Shown: positions 18,086-28,703, counted from the stretch's first letter. The stretch is 53,567 nucleotides of DNA from Eisenbergiella porci (GCF_009696275.1 NZ_VUMI01000039.1:1-53567), one strand, 5' to 3'. Program-made: numbers and translations. Notes: generated from the letters alone by a model not told the origin.

Positions 18086-19264
18086 TTAATGATGGAACAG
18101 CCTGATTCCTGTAAATACCATAGCCATGCCATATCTGTTGCAGGCATCGATAACCGCATCGTCACGAACGGAACCGCCGGGCTGAACGATATATTTTACG
18201 CCGCTTCTACGCGCGCGGTCGATGTTATCAAAGAAGGGGAAGAAGGCATCGGAGCCCAGTGTTACATTTTCCAGCTTCTCCAGCCATTCCTTTCTTTCTT
18301 CCCTGGTAAATACGGGAGGCTTTACCTTAAAGGTCTTTTCCCAGATGCCGTCTGCCAGTACATCCATATAATCATCGCTCATATAAACGTCAATGGCATT
18401 ATCCCTGTCCGCGCGTCCCAGGCCGTCTGCAAACTGCAGGGAAAGCACCTGGGGAGACTGACGGAGGAACCAGTTATCAGCCTTGTTCCCTGCCAGGCGG
18501 GTGCAGTGGATTCTGGACTGCTGGCCTGCGCCGATGCCGATAGCCTGTCCGTCTTTTACGTAGCATACGGAATTGGACTGGGTATATTTCAGAGTAATGA
18601 GCGCAATCTTCATATCGATCAGCGCTTCCGCAGGAATTTCTTTGTTTTCCGTCACAATATGGGAAAGCAGCTCCTCATTGATATTCAGTTCGTTTCTTCC
18701 CTGTTCAAAGGTAATCCCATATACCTGCTTTCTTTCCAATGCAGCCGGCTGGTAGGAAGGATCGATCGAAATCACATTATAATTTCCTTTTTTCTTCTGC
18801 TTCAGGATTTCAAGCGCCTCATCCGTATAACCGGGAGCGATAACGCCGTCGGAAACCTCTCTTTTGATAAGCTTCGCCGTATCCGCATCACATACATCGG
18901 AAAGGGAAATAAAATCACCGAAGGAAGACATCCTGTCCGCTCCTCTTGCCCTGGCATAAGCACAGGCCAGCGGAGAAAGCTCACCCAGATCATCAACCCA
19001 GTAAATCCTGGCCAGAGTTTCGGAAAGAGGAAGGCCTACTGCCGCGCCTGCCGGAGACACATGCTTGAAAGATGTTGCAGCGGGAAGCCCGGTGGCCTCC
19101 TTTAATTCCTTTACCAGCTGCCAGCCGTTCAGGGCATCCAGGAAATTAATATAACCGGGTTTTCCATTAAGGACAGTGACCGGAAGCTCGCTTCCATCCT
19201 CCATATAAATGCGGGAAGGCTTCTGGTTCGGGTTGCAGCCATATTTTAACTGAATTTCATTCAT
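18086..19264 (-). CDS. Stand-alone AICAR transformylase
   Basis: 392 residues. Transfers the formyl group of 10-formyl-THF to AICAR to give FAICAR, the penultimate step of IMP synthesis. It begins directly with the transformylase fold (LKYGCNPNQKPSRIY, SFKHVSPAGAAVG, with the conserved Lys-His pair) and has SDAFFPFFDNID and KYIVQPGGSVRDD near the end. The IMP cyclohydrolase half of ordinary PurH is absent and is supplied by the next-upstream PurO-type gene, 15 bp away. Both lie behind a ZTP riboswitch. Confidence 0.9.
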   Translation of the reverse strand: MNEIQLKYGCNPNQKPSRIYMEDGSELPVTVLNGKPGYINFLDALNGWQLVKELKEATGLPAATSFKHVSPAGAAVGLPLSETLARIYWVDDLGELSPLACAYARARGADRMSSFGDFISLSDVCDADTAKLIKREVSDGVIAPGYTDEALEILKQKKKGNYNVISIDPSYQPAALERKQVYGITFEQGRNELNINEELLSHIVTENKEIPAEALIDMKIALITLKYTQSNSVCYVKDGQAIGIGAGQQSRIHCTRLAGNKADNWFLRQSPQVLSLQFADGLGRADRDNAIDVYMSDDYMDVLADGIWEKTFKVKPPVFTREERKEWLEKLENVTLGSDAFFPFFDNIDRARRSGVKYIVQPGGSVRDDAVIDACNRYGMAMVFTGIRLFHH

Positions 19265-19279
19265 CCCATCATTCTCCTG

Positions 19280-19993
19280 TTATTTATTCTTATTCACGAT
19301 TCTTGTTTCATGGCTTCCGTTTTCGATATCAATATAGCGGACAAAAAGGGAAACCTTGTTTTCTTCATTCAGGCTGTTCCAGAGCATATCCGTAAATTCA
19401 TCGATATCCCCTTTGATTTCCACAAGCTTAGGCTCGCCTTCGAAGCTGGGAAGCGGATTGCCGTCATGCATATAGGTATGGATGAAACGTCCCTTCCCCG
19501 GCGCAGGATTCTCGTAAGCATAGGTGAAACGGTTGCAGCTGTCAGCACATCCGTCATCACTCTTTAAAATGGACATGGCAAAATTATAATTGCCTTCTCC
19601 GATATGCATAATGCCTGAAATACGGGGGGTATAATTGGGGCCGTCCGGTTCGAATTCCCTGCTTCTTAAGGACTGCTCAAAGGTCATCTGCTTATCCATG
19701 CCTTCATAAATCGTATCTGTCTGATCCCCGTTGGTCACAATCGTCTTATTCCCCAGCACGCGGACAGGCGCATAAATGATCAGGCTGGGATCCTCCAGCT
19801 TGGAAGGGTCAAATGCCTGGGTACGTATCCCCTCTCCGTCCTCTGCAAAAATACGGTTTCTGCTGTTGGAGCTTCTGCCCATAATAAAATAAGCCGCTAC
19901 CGCTTTTCTGCCGTCAGGTGTCCTTCCCAGAACAATACCTCTTCCGGGATAGGCGTTGCTCCTCAGTTCTTCTACCAGAGACAATAAATTCAT
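19280..19993 (-). CDS. purO: IMP cyclohydrolase, archaeal PurO type
   Basis: 237 residues from MNLLSLVEEL (ATG at 19993, GGAGG seven bases upstream); an ATG four codons earlier has no site of its own. Closes FAICAR to IMP, the final step of purine synthesis. The pattern YPGRGIVLGRTPDGRK, an N-terminal nucleophile-hydrolase-like region NSRNRIF, and IYAPVRVLGNKTIVTNG match the PurO family (PF07826) rather than the N-terminal half of PurH. First gene of the riboswitch-controlled pair. Confidence 0.85.
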   Translation of the reverse strand: MNLLSLVEELRSNAYPGRGIVLGRTPDGRKAVAAYFIMGRSSNSRNRIFAEDGEGIRTQAFDPSKLEDPSLIIYAPVRVLGNKTIVTNGDQTDTIYEGMDKQMTFEQSLRSREFEPDGPNYTPRISGIMHIGEGNYNFAMSILKSDDGCADSCNRFTYAYENPAPGKGRFIHTYMHDGNPLPSFEGEPKLVEIKGDIDEFTDMLWNSLNEENKVSLFVRYIDIENGSHETRIVNKNK

Positions 19994-20095
19994 CGCTTCC
20001 TCCATTCCGCCGCTTTACGGCTGCTTTTTACAGAATTCTTTCCGCCGGCCCAGGCCTGTCGGACGGCTTTTATTTCCATAGCCTCACGCGGAAAT

Positions 20096-20226
20096 AAAAA
20101 ACCGCCTGGTTACTCCTATAAGGGTACCCAGGCGGCCGGCTTTCTTCATACATACTCCCTGTGGTGCTCCACCAATCCGCCAGTCGTACGTACTACCTTA
20201 AATTTAATCGGGCGATAACGCCCTAT
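20096..20226 (-). promoter_or_regulatory. ZTP (pfl) riboswitch with terminator
   Basis: Minus-strand leader with the conserved pfl elements in order: GACTGGCG (20178-20185), GTGGAGCACCAC followed by AGGGAG, and CGCCTGGG (20127-20134). The last segment is also one arm of a terminator: CCGCCTGG/CCAGGCGG followed by TTTTTT (20096-20135). Ligand binding by ZTP/AICAR (ZMP) should prevent terminator formation and switch on purO and the transformylase, whose substrate is AICAR. Confidence 0.88.
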
Positions 20227-20232
20227 ATCGAC

Positions 20233-20261
20233 AGTATATCCTATCCTTTTTCCCGTGACAA
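20233..20261 (-). promoter_or_regulatory. Promoter of the ZTP riboswitch operon
   Basis: -35 TTGTCA (20256-20261), 17-bp spacer, -10 TATACT (20233-20238). The start at about 20226 gives exactly the riboswitch leader. Confidence 0.75.
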
Positions 20262-20293
20262 GTATTTTTGTGGAAATTAAGGCTGATTTCGAT

Positions 20294-20299
20294 TATAAT
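20294..20299 (+). promoter_or_regulatory. Likely -10 box of the DUF2142 gene
   Basis: Consensus TATAAT preceded by a weak -35 candidate (TGGAAA, 17 bp upstream), about 65 bases before the ATG at 20365. Confidence 0.4.
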
Positions 20300-20364
20300 G
20301 ATTTTAACCGGACAGTTCCGGCAATAACCATACATCGATTATAAGAAGATTACAGGAGCACTCT

Positions 20365-21795
20365 ATGACAAAAATGCGCCGTTTCTATACTAATGAACTT
20401 TTTCATGAATTTCTCTTTTTTTCACTTGCGCTGATCTGTATGCTGATCTTTGCCTTTATCCAGCCCTTCGGGGAAGGGCCGGATGAAATCAACCGTTTCC
20501 GGGTTGTCCGTTTCATCTATGAGAACGGCAGGCTACCCAAAGGCGATAATCCGGCGGTGCTCATTCCGGGCTACGGCGGTTCATATGCCTTTCAGCCAAT
20601 GCTTACCTACATATTGGATGGATACCTGCTGCGCGCTGTCCGTGTATTTACGGAACGCTTTGACGTGCTGCTTGTTACAGCCCGTTTGATAAACGTAGCT
20701 TTCGGCATGGCCGCGGCCTTTTTCACCCGCCGCCTGTCCAGGCTGCTCTTTCCTGAAAAAATGACGCAGTGGCTGTTTTCCTGCCTGGTGGTTTTTCTCC
20801 CCCAGAGCATTTTTCTGCATACCTATATCAACACGGATTCCTGCGCCCTGTTCTCCGTTATCCTTATGTTCGCCGCTGTGCTGGAGGGAATGAAAAACGG
20901 CTTTACACGTTCCACCTGCATCCAGACTGCCGTAGGAGTCATACTGTGCGCGCTTTCCTACTACAACGCCTACGGCGCCGTTCTTGTTACCGTGGTTTTA
21001 TTTATCAGCTGCTTTATCAGCAAGGTATCCGCCCGGACCATCACCTCCGACGGAACCGCCTCTCCCGTAGACAGCTACCACCTGGAATGGAGGCCTTTGC
21101 TGCAGGCGGGCCTGTTTATCACCGCTATTTTCCTCGTGGGAGCCGGCTGGTGGTTTATCCGCAATGCAATTCTCTATCATGGCGATTTTCTCGGCATGGA
21201 GGCCAGAAATCTCTGCGTGGCGGCCACCTGCACTCCCGAATTCCACCCGGCGCTGCGCCAGACTTACCAAAATCAGGGCATCGGCGTCTTCACCATGATA
21301 TTCGGAACCGACTATTTTACCCTGTTGGTCAGAAGCTTTGTGGCCATGTTCGGTCCCATGAACCTGCCTACTCACTACTACATTTATGAAACCTACTACC
21401 GCATTTTCATCCTGGGCCTGATCTCATGTATGCTTCCTATCGGCCACTCGTTTTACCTTACCTGGCAGGAACAGAAACGCCGCTGGTTCTTCAACGGCTG
21501 TATGCTCCTCGCCTGCATTATCCCCATATTCCTCTGCATTTACTACTCCTACACCTGGGATTTCCAGCCCCAGGGAAGATACCTCATGCCCATGCTTCCC
21601 GCCTTCATGTTCTTCGTAACCCTGGGCATCCGCAAGCTTGCCTTCCTCCTCCAGGAGCTGGCAGACAGGCTTAAGCTGCGCACCCTTGCCGAAAAACTCC
21701 CTGCCATCCTCACCGCCTGCATCATCTTCTTTACCGCAGCCGCCCTCCTCTACTCCGTCCTGCGCGTCGTAGTCCCTCACTACCTCGCAGGCTGA
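20365..21795 (+). CDS. DUF2142 polytopic membrane protein (GT-C-like)
   Basis: 476 residues; ACAGGAG before the ATG. About ten to twelve membrane helices. After the first helix comes PFGEGPDEINRFRV, the acidic loop motif of DUF2142/GT-C-type glycosyltransferases that use lipid-linked sugars, and later NTDSCALFSVILMFAA and PQGRYLMPMLPAFMFF. Probably transfers sugars to a cell-surface glycan. No glycan cluster surrounds it, so the substrate is unknown. Confidence 0.72.
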   Translation: MTKMRRFYTNELFHEFLFFSLALICMLIFAFIQPFGEGPDEINRFRVVRFIYENGRLPKGDNPAVLIPGYGGSYAFQPMLTYILDGYLLRAVRVFTERFDVLLVTARLINVAFGMAAAFFTRRLSRLLFPEKMTQWLFSCLVVFLPQSIFLHTYINTDSCALFSVILMFAAVLEGMKNGFTRSTCIQTAVGVILCALSYYNAYGAVLVTVVLFISCFISKVSARTITSDGTASPVDSYHLEWRPLLQAGLFITAIFLVGAGWWFIRNAILYHGDFLGMEARNLCVAATCTPEFHPALRQTYQNQGIGVFTMIFGTDYFTLLVRSFVAMFGPMNLPTHYYIYETYYRIFILGLISCMLPIGHSFYLTWQEQKRRWFFNGCMLLACIIPIFLCIYYSYTWDFQPQGRYLMPMLPAFMFFVTLGIRKLAFLLQELADRLKLRTLAEKLPAILTACIIFFTAAALLYSVLRVVVPHYLAG

Positions 21796-21897
21796 CCGTC
21801 CGGAACAGGCACGGCGCCGCCGAAGGCCGGAAGGATGTGCAGCGCGGGCTTTAGTGGCAGCAGGGGCAGGTATCACAGAGGGAGGAATTATTTCCCC

Positions 21898-22689
21898 CTA
21901 CTCTGATTTAATACGCTGAATCAATGGCTCCTTCCCGCAGTATCTGACCGCCCACAAGATGTCCTTTGCTTCCGCTGTAAACAGGATGCCGCCCAGGGCA
22001 GAGGCCAGCGTTTCGTAGAGGGATTCCTGTTGCTTGCGTATGGCGAGGATTCCTGATTCCAGCCGGGAGGTCCTGACAAGCGCCTGCATGAGGAAGTCCA
22101 GCTTCTCCACCTGGCCGTTCATGGCCTCCAGGAATTCTTTTTGCTTTTGGGGCGGCATGGTATGGGTCAGGAGGGTGTTCCCCAGCATTTTCAGATTGGC
22201 CGCCGGGGTTTTTACCTGGTGGGAGATATCGGAAACCAGTTCCTGGAGACGCTGTTTTTCTTCTTCCACACGGCTGCGGCTGTTCTGCACCACTTCATAC
22301 AGGCGCAGGATCCTGTTCCCAAGCCTGGATAACAGTGTGTCCTCCTCCAAATCTGTAATATTCCGCAGGAGGTGTCCCATTTGCTGCGATGCAGGGCCGG
22401 CTGTGTCTTCATACAGAGTATTCCCGGATGCCATCACCGCATCCATCAGTTCCCCTGTTGCTGTCATAAATTGATCCAGGTGTCTGCGCAGGCCGGTGAG
22501 AATCAGGCAGCCCCAGCCAACCGCAATCGAAATTGCCGCCAGGCCCATATACAATACTGCCAGAGAACGGCTGTATATAAAAAAGGCCCCTGTCAGAGCC
22601 GTTACCATTAAAAATGCCGCGGCGCTGACAGCTCCTATATAAAGCCGCCATTCTGCGCCGTCCCTGTATTTTTCTTCCGTCATATGCAT
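21898..22689 (-). CDS. Sensor histidine kinase lacking the ATPase domain (truncated)
   Basis: 263 residues; GGGAG before the ATG. Two membrane helices (~15-65), a long coiled-coil helix, and a HisKA dimerisation domain with the phospho-acceptor His in SDISHQVKTPAANLKML (~155-170). Kinase similarity continues to ALGGILFTAEAKDI (~240) and then stops; the last ~20 residues (WAVRYCGKEPLIQRIKSE) are unlike a kinase and the N, G1 and G2 boxes of the ATPase are missing. No response regulator adjoins. It cannot autophosphorylate, so it is probably a broken gene, formed by deletion or by an insertion that later decayed. Confidence 0.75.
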   Translation of the reverse strand: MHMTEEKYRDGAEWRLYIGAVSAAAFLMVTALTGAFFIYSRSLAVLYMGLAAISIAVGWGCLILTGLRRHLDQFMTATGELMDAVMASGNTLYEDTAGPASQQMGHLLRNITDLEEDTLLSRLGNRILRLYEVVQNSRSRVEEEKQRLQELVSDISHQVKTPAANLKMLGNTLLTHTMPPQKQKEFLEAMNGQVEKLDFLMQALVRTSRLESGILAIRKQQESLYETLASALGGILFTAEAKDILWAVRYCGKEPLIQRIKSE

Positions 22690-22765
22690 TTTCTCCCTGT
22701 CTTTCCTGCTTTTATCTACCTGTCTTTCTGTTGTCTTTCTGTCTCTATTACTTTCTGTCTTTCCG
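22690..22765. repeat. Purine-rich GACAGAAA repeat tract
   Basis: On the minus strand a run of irregular copies of ACAGAAAG just upstream of the truncated kinase gene. Low-complexity sequence. Confidence 0.5.
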
Positions 22766-22794
22766 GCTTTTCCCTGCGGCAGCCCTGTACCGGT

Positions 22795-23544
22795 TTATTG
22801 GATTTCCGTCTCACCGGCCATGGCCTGCTTCGCCTGTTCTCCCCATTTGAGGATTTCTTTTGCATCGTCACTTGTCAGATATTTCTGGTCCACCATGCAC
22901 TCCAGGACGGTGCGCTGTCTCTGAGCCGCCAGCTCAGGTTTGTTGGTAAGCGCATAAACGGAGGGCGCATTGGGAATTCCCGCCAGAAGCGTGCTTTCGA
23001 AATCATTCATCTGTCCCGGTTCTTTTCCGAAATAACCTTCGGCAGCATCGTAGACGCAGTAATATCCGCTCCCGAAATAAATAGTGTTCAGGTACAGCTC
23101 CAATATCTCGTCCTTACTGTAGTTTTTCTCCAGGTCGAAGGCAACGAACAACTCCGCCACCTTCCGCAGGAATTTCTTTTCCTGGGAAAAATAAAGATTC
23201 TTGGCAAGCTGCTGGGTGATGGAGCTTCCGCCCTCCGCCAGCTTTTTTTCCCTGATATTCGTGACAACCGCCCTTCCCGTAGAGAGGAGATCGATTCCCC
23301 CATGTCTGTAAAAACGTTTGTCCTCCACTGCCACCACCGCATTTTTGTAGATGTCAGGCAGTTGGGAAATGGTTGTGTAGTGAGGCTTGGAACGAATTTC
23401 CTCCACCTTATCGGCAAGCGGCGTCTCCTGAATTACCTGCTGGTATATCTGGTAGCCCTGCCACACAAAATGCCCGCCTACGGCGCAGGCCGCCAACAGC
23501 AGAAGAAAAAATAATGACAAAATAAGCTTCTTAATAAATTTCAT
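22795..23544 (-). CDS. Monofunctional GT51 peptidoglycan transglycosylase
   Basis: 249 residues from the ATG at 23544 (GAAGGAG nine bases upstream; an ATG six codons earlier lacks a site). One N-terminal membrane anchor (~5-28), then the GT51 domain: VVAVEDKRFYRHGG with the catalytic Glu, EGGSSITQQLAKNLYFS, the second Glu in RKVAELFVAFDLEKNYSKDEILE, and LYLNTIYFGSGYY. It polymerises lipid II glycan strands outside the membrane. No transpeptidase domain, so it is mtgA-like rather than a bifunctional PBP1. Confidence 0.85.
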   Translation of the reverse strand: MKFIKKLILSLFFLLLLAACAVGGHFVWQGYQIYQQVIQETPLADKVEEIRSKPHYTTISQLPDIYKNAVVAVEDKRFYRHGGIDLLSTGRAVVTNIREKKLAEGGSSITQQLAKNLYFSQEKKFLRKVAELFVAFDLEKNYSKDEILELYLNTIYFGSGYYCVYDAAEGYFGKEPGQMNDFESTLLAGIPNAPSVYALTNKPELAAQRQRTVLECMVDQKYLTSDDAKEILKWGEQAKQAMAGETEIQ

Positions 23545-23673
23545 GAACAAAAACTCCTTCATCTTTCCGGAACCATCCGCAGGAATTTCCCGGTGCAGGG
23601 CAAGCTGCGCCCGTAAAACACCGGATAGTTACGAGTATAGCATATTTTTTTATCTTATCACCGGAAAGAGTTC

Positions 23674-24276
23674 TTAAAATTCTTTAAAGTTTTTTTGTAT
23701 ATTCCCGGATTTCAACGCCCCCATACCAAACATCATGATATTTTCAGCCATTTCCGCGATTTCCTCGGCGCTTGTTACCATGCCCTCCGCCAGCCATTTC
23801 TGGAGAAGGCCGATACAGCCAGCGCTGACAAAGGCGTAGAAAAATTCAATCTGCTTCGGCGTGGCCGTTTCAAAGTAACGGGAATAGGTCTCCACACATT
23901 TTTCCCGTCCCAGGTTAATGAGGCGCAGCGCAAATTCCTTATCGCCGAAATCCCCCAGAGTCACCGTACAGATATCCGCATTTTCCTTCAGGCACTGAAA
24001 AATCCCGGTGGTTATTTTTACAGGCGTAAGCCCTTCCGGCTCCATGGACAAAAGAGGCTCCAGCGCTTTCTGAAAATCCTCCATCATTTCCTCTTCCATT
24101 TTTTCCAGCAGATCATAAATGTCTGCATAGTGGGTATAGAAGGTTCCTCTGTTAATCTGGGCCGCTTCGCACAGCTCCTTAATGGAGATGCTCTGGATGG
24201 GCTTTTTTTTCAGCAAATCCGTAAAAGCCTTACGGATCAGTATTTTGGTTACTCTGGTTCTGTGATCGTTTCCCAT
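23674..24276 (-). CDS. TetR/AcrR family transcriptional regulator
   Basis: 200 residues; GGGAGG before the ATG. N-terminal HTH (~10-55: RKAFTDLLKKKPIQSISIKE, INRGTFYTHYADIYDLL) and a C-terminal ligand domain of the TetR_C_8 type (EFFYAFVSAGCIGLLQKWL). It is 129 bp upstream of the transglycosylase on the same strand; ligand and targets are unknown. Confidence 0.85.
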   Translation of the reverse strand: MGNDHRTRVTKILIRKAFTDLLKKKPIQSISIKELCEAAQINRGTFYTHYADIYDLLEKMEEEMMEDFQKALEPLLSMEPEGLTPVKITTGIFQCLKENADICTVTLGDFGDKEFALRLINLGREKCVETYSRYFETATPKQIEFFYAFVSAGCIGLLQKWLAEGMVTSAEEIAEMAENIMMFGMGALKSGNIQKNFKEF

Positions 24277-24501
24277 ATCGCCGCCTCCCTTTCAAGCTGT
24301 ATCTGCTGCTGTTTATGCGCAGCAAGCGTGCATACCTGATGTTATATTATCTGCTTTTATGATACCATATTCCTGCAAAAGGGCAAAGGGGATACCGACT
24401 GGAACCTCAGGAAGCGGATTCAGGGCAGCGCTGTTTAAATGAAAACGGGCTGATGCAGGCCGGATGGGCGGGACGAGAGGCATTTAAGACGCAAAAAATT
24501 T

Positions 24502-24534
24502 GGCGGGACTGAATTTTTATTATTTCAGTCCCGC
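24502..24534. terminator. Bidirectional terminator
   Basis: GGCGGGACTGAA and TTCAGTCCCGCC form a perfect 12-bp stem, with TCTTTTT on the plus side and AAATTTTTTG on the minus side. It ends the broken acetyltransferase gene at 24569. Confidence 0.75.
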
Positions 24535-24568
24535 CTCTTTTTAAAGATTTTCCTGGCTGCCGTTTTTT

Positions 24569-24755
24569 TCAGTCCAGATCGATTTCCCTGTCTCTGTAAT
24601 AATATTTTCTGTCTTTTTCCCCGATTTCCCTTACCACTTTGCAGGGATTTCCATAAGCCACAACATTGGCGGGAACGCAGGAGAGGCTCCACCGGGTGGC
24701 CCGCTGTGGCAAACGTCACATTCGGGCCGAACATTACATGGCTTCCTATATTGAT
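24569..24755 (-). pseudogene. Maltose/galactoside O-acetyltransferase remnant with internal deletion
   Basis: Reading from 24755, the frame gives INIGSHVMFGPNVTFATAGH, a hallmark of LacA/Maa hexapeptide-repeat acetyltransferases. A frame change near 24680 then leads into VPANVVAYGNPCKVVREIG and the family's C-terminal end with a stop at 24569. About 45 residues between the two parts are lost, together with the whole N-terminal half; a TGA lies just upstream of the first part. Intact enzymes are about 190-215 residues. Clearly a dead gene. Confidence 0.8.
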
Positions 24756-25149
24756 TCATAGCTTTTATGTTTATCCGCATAATCCGGCAGACGATTATGC
24801 CATTTCTGTTTATTTTTCCTGCTGGTTGGGTATATGTTCCTGCACCGCCGTCCGGTGATGTGCAGTGGACGGAGCGGACTTTTCAGTCTCCGGAGCTTTT
24901 TTCAGCATAGCAGGCTCTGCCACATATTCTCTTTCTGCCGGCTCATTCCCGAAACTCAGACAGCATAATTACGTAATATCATATTGCGATGAACGCGGCG
25001 GTTTGACAACATATATATTTGTAAATTGTAACCGTTCGGACAGGTCTGCGCATTTACTGCACGGAGCATACGAATACACAGCAGAAGCAGGCAACCGTAC
25101 CGGCCTATTGCGCAGCGCTTATTAATGGCCGGATGCCTGCCTGCGGTAT
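24756..25149. other. Gene-free region with a dispersed repeat
   Basis: No credible gene. It holds a dispersed repeat copy at 25027-25075 and the guaB terminator beyond it. Confidence 0.5.
25027..25075. repeat. Dispersed repeat, CTGCGCATTTACTGC type, copy 1
   Basis: Contains GTTCGGACAGGTCTGCGCAT and TTACTGCAC. Closely similar copies are at 27843-27891 (plus) and 35662-35702 (reverse). Confidence 0.6.
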
Positions 25150-25196
25150 AAAAAAGCTGCCCCGTACCGCATTTCTGCAGTTTTCGGGACAGCTTT
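25150..25196 (-). terminator. guaB terminator
   Basis: Minus strand: AAAGCTGTCCCG pairs with CGGGGCAGCTTT (one mismatch), followed by a T-run. It lies 75 bp past the guaB stop. Confidence 0.65.
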
Positions 25197-25270
25197 CCCT
25201 GATTCGGCGGGTCAGAAATTTTCCACCTGCATATAGTTAGGAGCCTCCAAAGTAAGCTCCTTTACATTTT

Positions 25271-27047
<1,777 letters not shown>

Positions 27048-27064
27048 TTAAAAATTGTGAATAT

Positions 27065-27093
27065 AAAACTGCCAGTAAATTACTGACAGTTTT
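27065..27093 (-). terminator. Terminator after the DUF6106 gene
   Basis: AAAACTG/CAGTTTT plus CAGTAA/TTACTG form a long hairpin, with T-rich sequence on both sides; 35 bp past the stop codon. Confidence 0.6.
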
Positions 27094-27127
27094 GTTTTGA
27101 AAAGTGTACCAAACTTGCGGACGATTG

Positions 27128-27622
27128 TCAATCGGTAAAAACTTTTCTCGGTGCAATTGATTTAATAGCCGCTACCATTTCGGCGTTGGGCTCGAAAATT
27201 ACCCTCTTTTCTCCATTATATATCATACTGTAGCGGATGTCGGGCTGCTGCTCCACGCCGCTGCTGTAATCCACGACCTTCAGCTGCCTGTTCTTGTAAT
27301 CATCCAGATGCCAGGACTTGATGGGCGCCAGAATTTCCATTCTTTCCAGGTCAAAGGTCTCCACTTTTTTCCTTCTGGTTCTCGCCATGATCTTGTCCAC
27401 GGTGAGCTGCTTGTCCACGTACAGATACTCATATTCAAGATTCGCATTCAGGCTGACAAAATAAGCCCCCACTCCGGCCACTACCGCTATAATAAGGAAA
27501 ACAATCAGTCCCATAAAGCCAAGAAGCCCTGTGATTACGGCGATCCCGATCAGCAGAACCTTCAATGCCGACATTAATCCGTTCGCCTTTTTCTTCACCA
27601 TGCATTCTACGTAAGTCTCCAT
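27128..27622 (-). CDS. DUF6106 family membrane protein
   Basis: 164 residues from METYVECMVKKK (ATG at 27622 with AAAGGGTGG upstream; the GTG four codons earlier overlaps that site). Two adjacent membrane helices (~20-60), then a soluble C-terminal beta domain rich in charged residues. It matches a small Clostridia family of unknown function. Monocistronic, with its own terminator. Confidence 0.65.
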   Translation of the reverse strand: METYVECMVKKKANGLMSALKVLLIGIAVITGLLGFMGLIVFLIIAVVAGVGAYFVSLNANLEYEYLYVDKQLTVDKIMARTRRKKVETFDLERMEILAPIKSWHLDDYKNRQLKVVDYSSGVEQQPDIRYSMIYNGEKRVIFEPNAEMVAAIKSIAPRKVFTD

Positions 27623-27842
27623 TACACATACCACCCTTTATTATTCTGCAATGCCCTTCCGGCATTTTTATCTTCAGGTAATATGATATTACAAAATGCT
27701 GTAACATGCAAGCAAGAATCCCTTTTTCCGCCTGGTTTCGCTAAAAATTCACAGGGATTTTAGAAAAATTTTAGAGGTTAGGCAAAACGCTTCATTGACA
27801 TCATTTGAACAACCGACTATCATATATAAGGAAACAAAAAGC

Positions 27843-27891
27843 AACAGTTCCGACAGGCCTGCGCATTAACTGCGCTGTCTGTGCGAATACG
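27843..27891. repeat. Dispersed repeat, CTGCGCATTTACTGC type, copy 2
   Basis: AACAGTTCCGACAGGCCTGC and GCATTAACTGCGC match copies at 25027 and 35662. The repeat is open in the frame of the following gene and creates a false N-terminal extension for it (27805-28011). Confidence 0.6.
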
Positions 27892-28011
27892 CGGTGGCAG
27901 CTGGCGTCCGGCCCATCACGCAGTATTTTTTACAGCCGGATGCCTATAACAGTTCGCCTGGCTGAGCTGTACGACAAAAGAGCTGCCGCGGCAGCGGAAG
28001 TGAGGATGATT

Positions 28012-28698
28012 ATGGCAGAAGGAAATTCCGTTTCAGATGAAATCAAAGCCCAGCGCAAAAAGCTTGCGGGAAAAACACCGAAAGAAAAGCTTCTCTATTT
28101 CTGGGAATATTACAGGATACCCGCACTGGTGATTATACTTGTCATCGCTTTTGCCGGGAACCTGATTTACACCATTGCAACAGCTAAAGACAGCGTATTA
28201 TCCGCTCTGTTCATCAACGGATATTCGGAGATGGATACCGAGGCCTTTATGAATGGCTTTAATGAATATGCGGGAATTGACACCAAGGAATACACCACTT
28301 CCCTGGAGATGAATTTCACCATCCAGGAGGAGGCTATGGATCAGTATACCATGGCCAATGTACAGAAGCTTATGGCGCTTGTCGCCGCCAAGGAAATTGA
28401 TGTCATTATGGCGGATACCAAGACCTTTACCAATTATGCGGATCCGGGATATTTCTCCAATCTGAATGAGGTTCTTCCAAAGGAGCTGGTTGATAAATAC
28501 CAGGATCGTTTCTTCTATTATGATGTGCCCGATGATGAGCAGGGGGAAATCCCCATCGGCATCCAGCTTGCCGATGCGCCGGGAGTTGTCAGGACACAGG
28601 CTTATGCCGTTACCAATGACGCGCTGTTCGGAATCGTTGTCAATTCGGAGCATGTTGATAATGCGGTGAAATTCCTGGAATATCTGGATATGGAATAA
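28012..28698 (+). CDS. Membrane-anchored protein of unknown function
   Basis: 228 residues from MAEGNSVSDEIKAQ (ATG at 28012, GTGAGG upstream). One membrane helix (~37-58) followed by an extracellular domain with a segment like solute-binding proteins (KEIDVIMADTKTFTNYADPG, LNEVLPKELVDKYQDRFFYY). No known family recognised. Topology suggests a short cytosolic N terminus and an external C-terminal domain. A strong terminator follows. Confidence 0.65.
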   Translation: MAEGNSVSDEIKAQRKKLAGKTPKEKLLYFWEYYRIPALVIILVIAFAGNLIYTIATAKDSVLSALFINGYSEMDTEAFMNGFNEYAGIDTKEYTTSLEMNFTIQEEAMDQYTMANVQKLMALVAAKEIDVIMADTKTFTNYADPGYFSNLNEVLPKELVDKYQDRFFYYDVPDDEQGEIPIGIQLADAPGVVRTQAYAVTNDALFGIVVNSEHVDNAVKFLEYLDME

Positions 28699-28703
28699 AA
28701 TGA

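Noticed and set aside
24525-24734. 69-codon open frame starting MFGPNVTFATAGHP as a separate small gene
   Set aside because: It is the surviving piece of an O-acetyltransferase; after ~25 residues it leaves the family's reading frame.
27805-28011. N-terminal extension of the gene at 28012
   Set aside because: It consists of a dispersed repeat read in frame; the ATG at 28012 has its own ribosome binding site and a sensible membrane-protein start.
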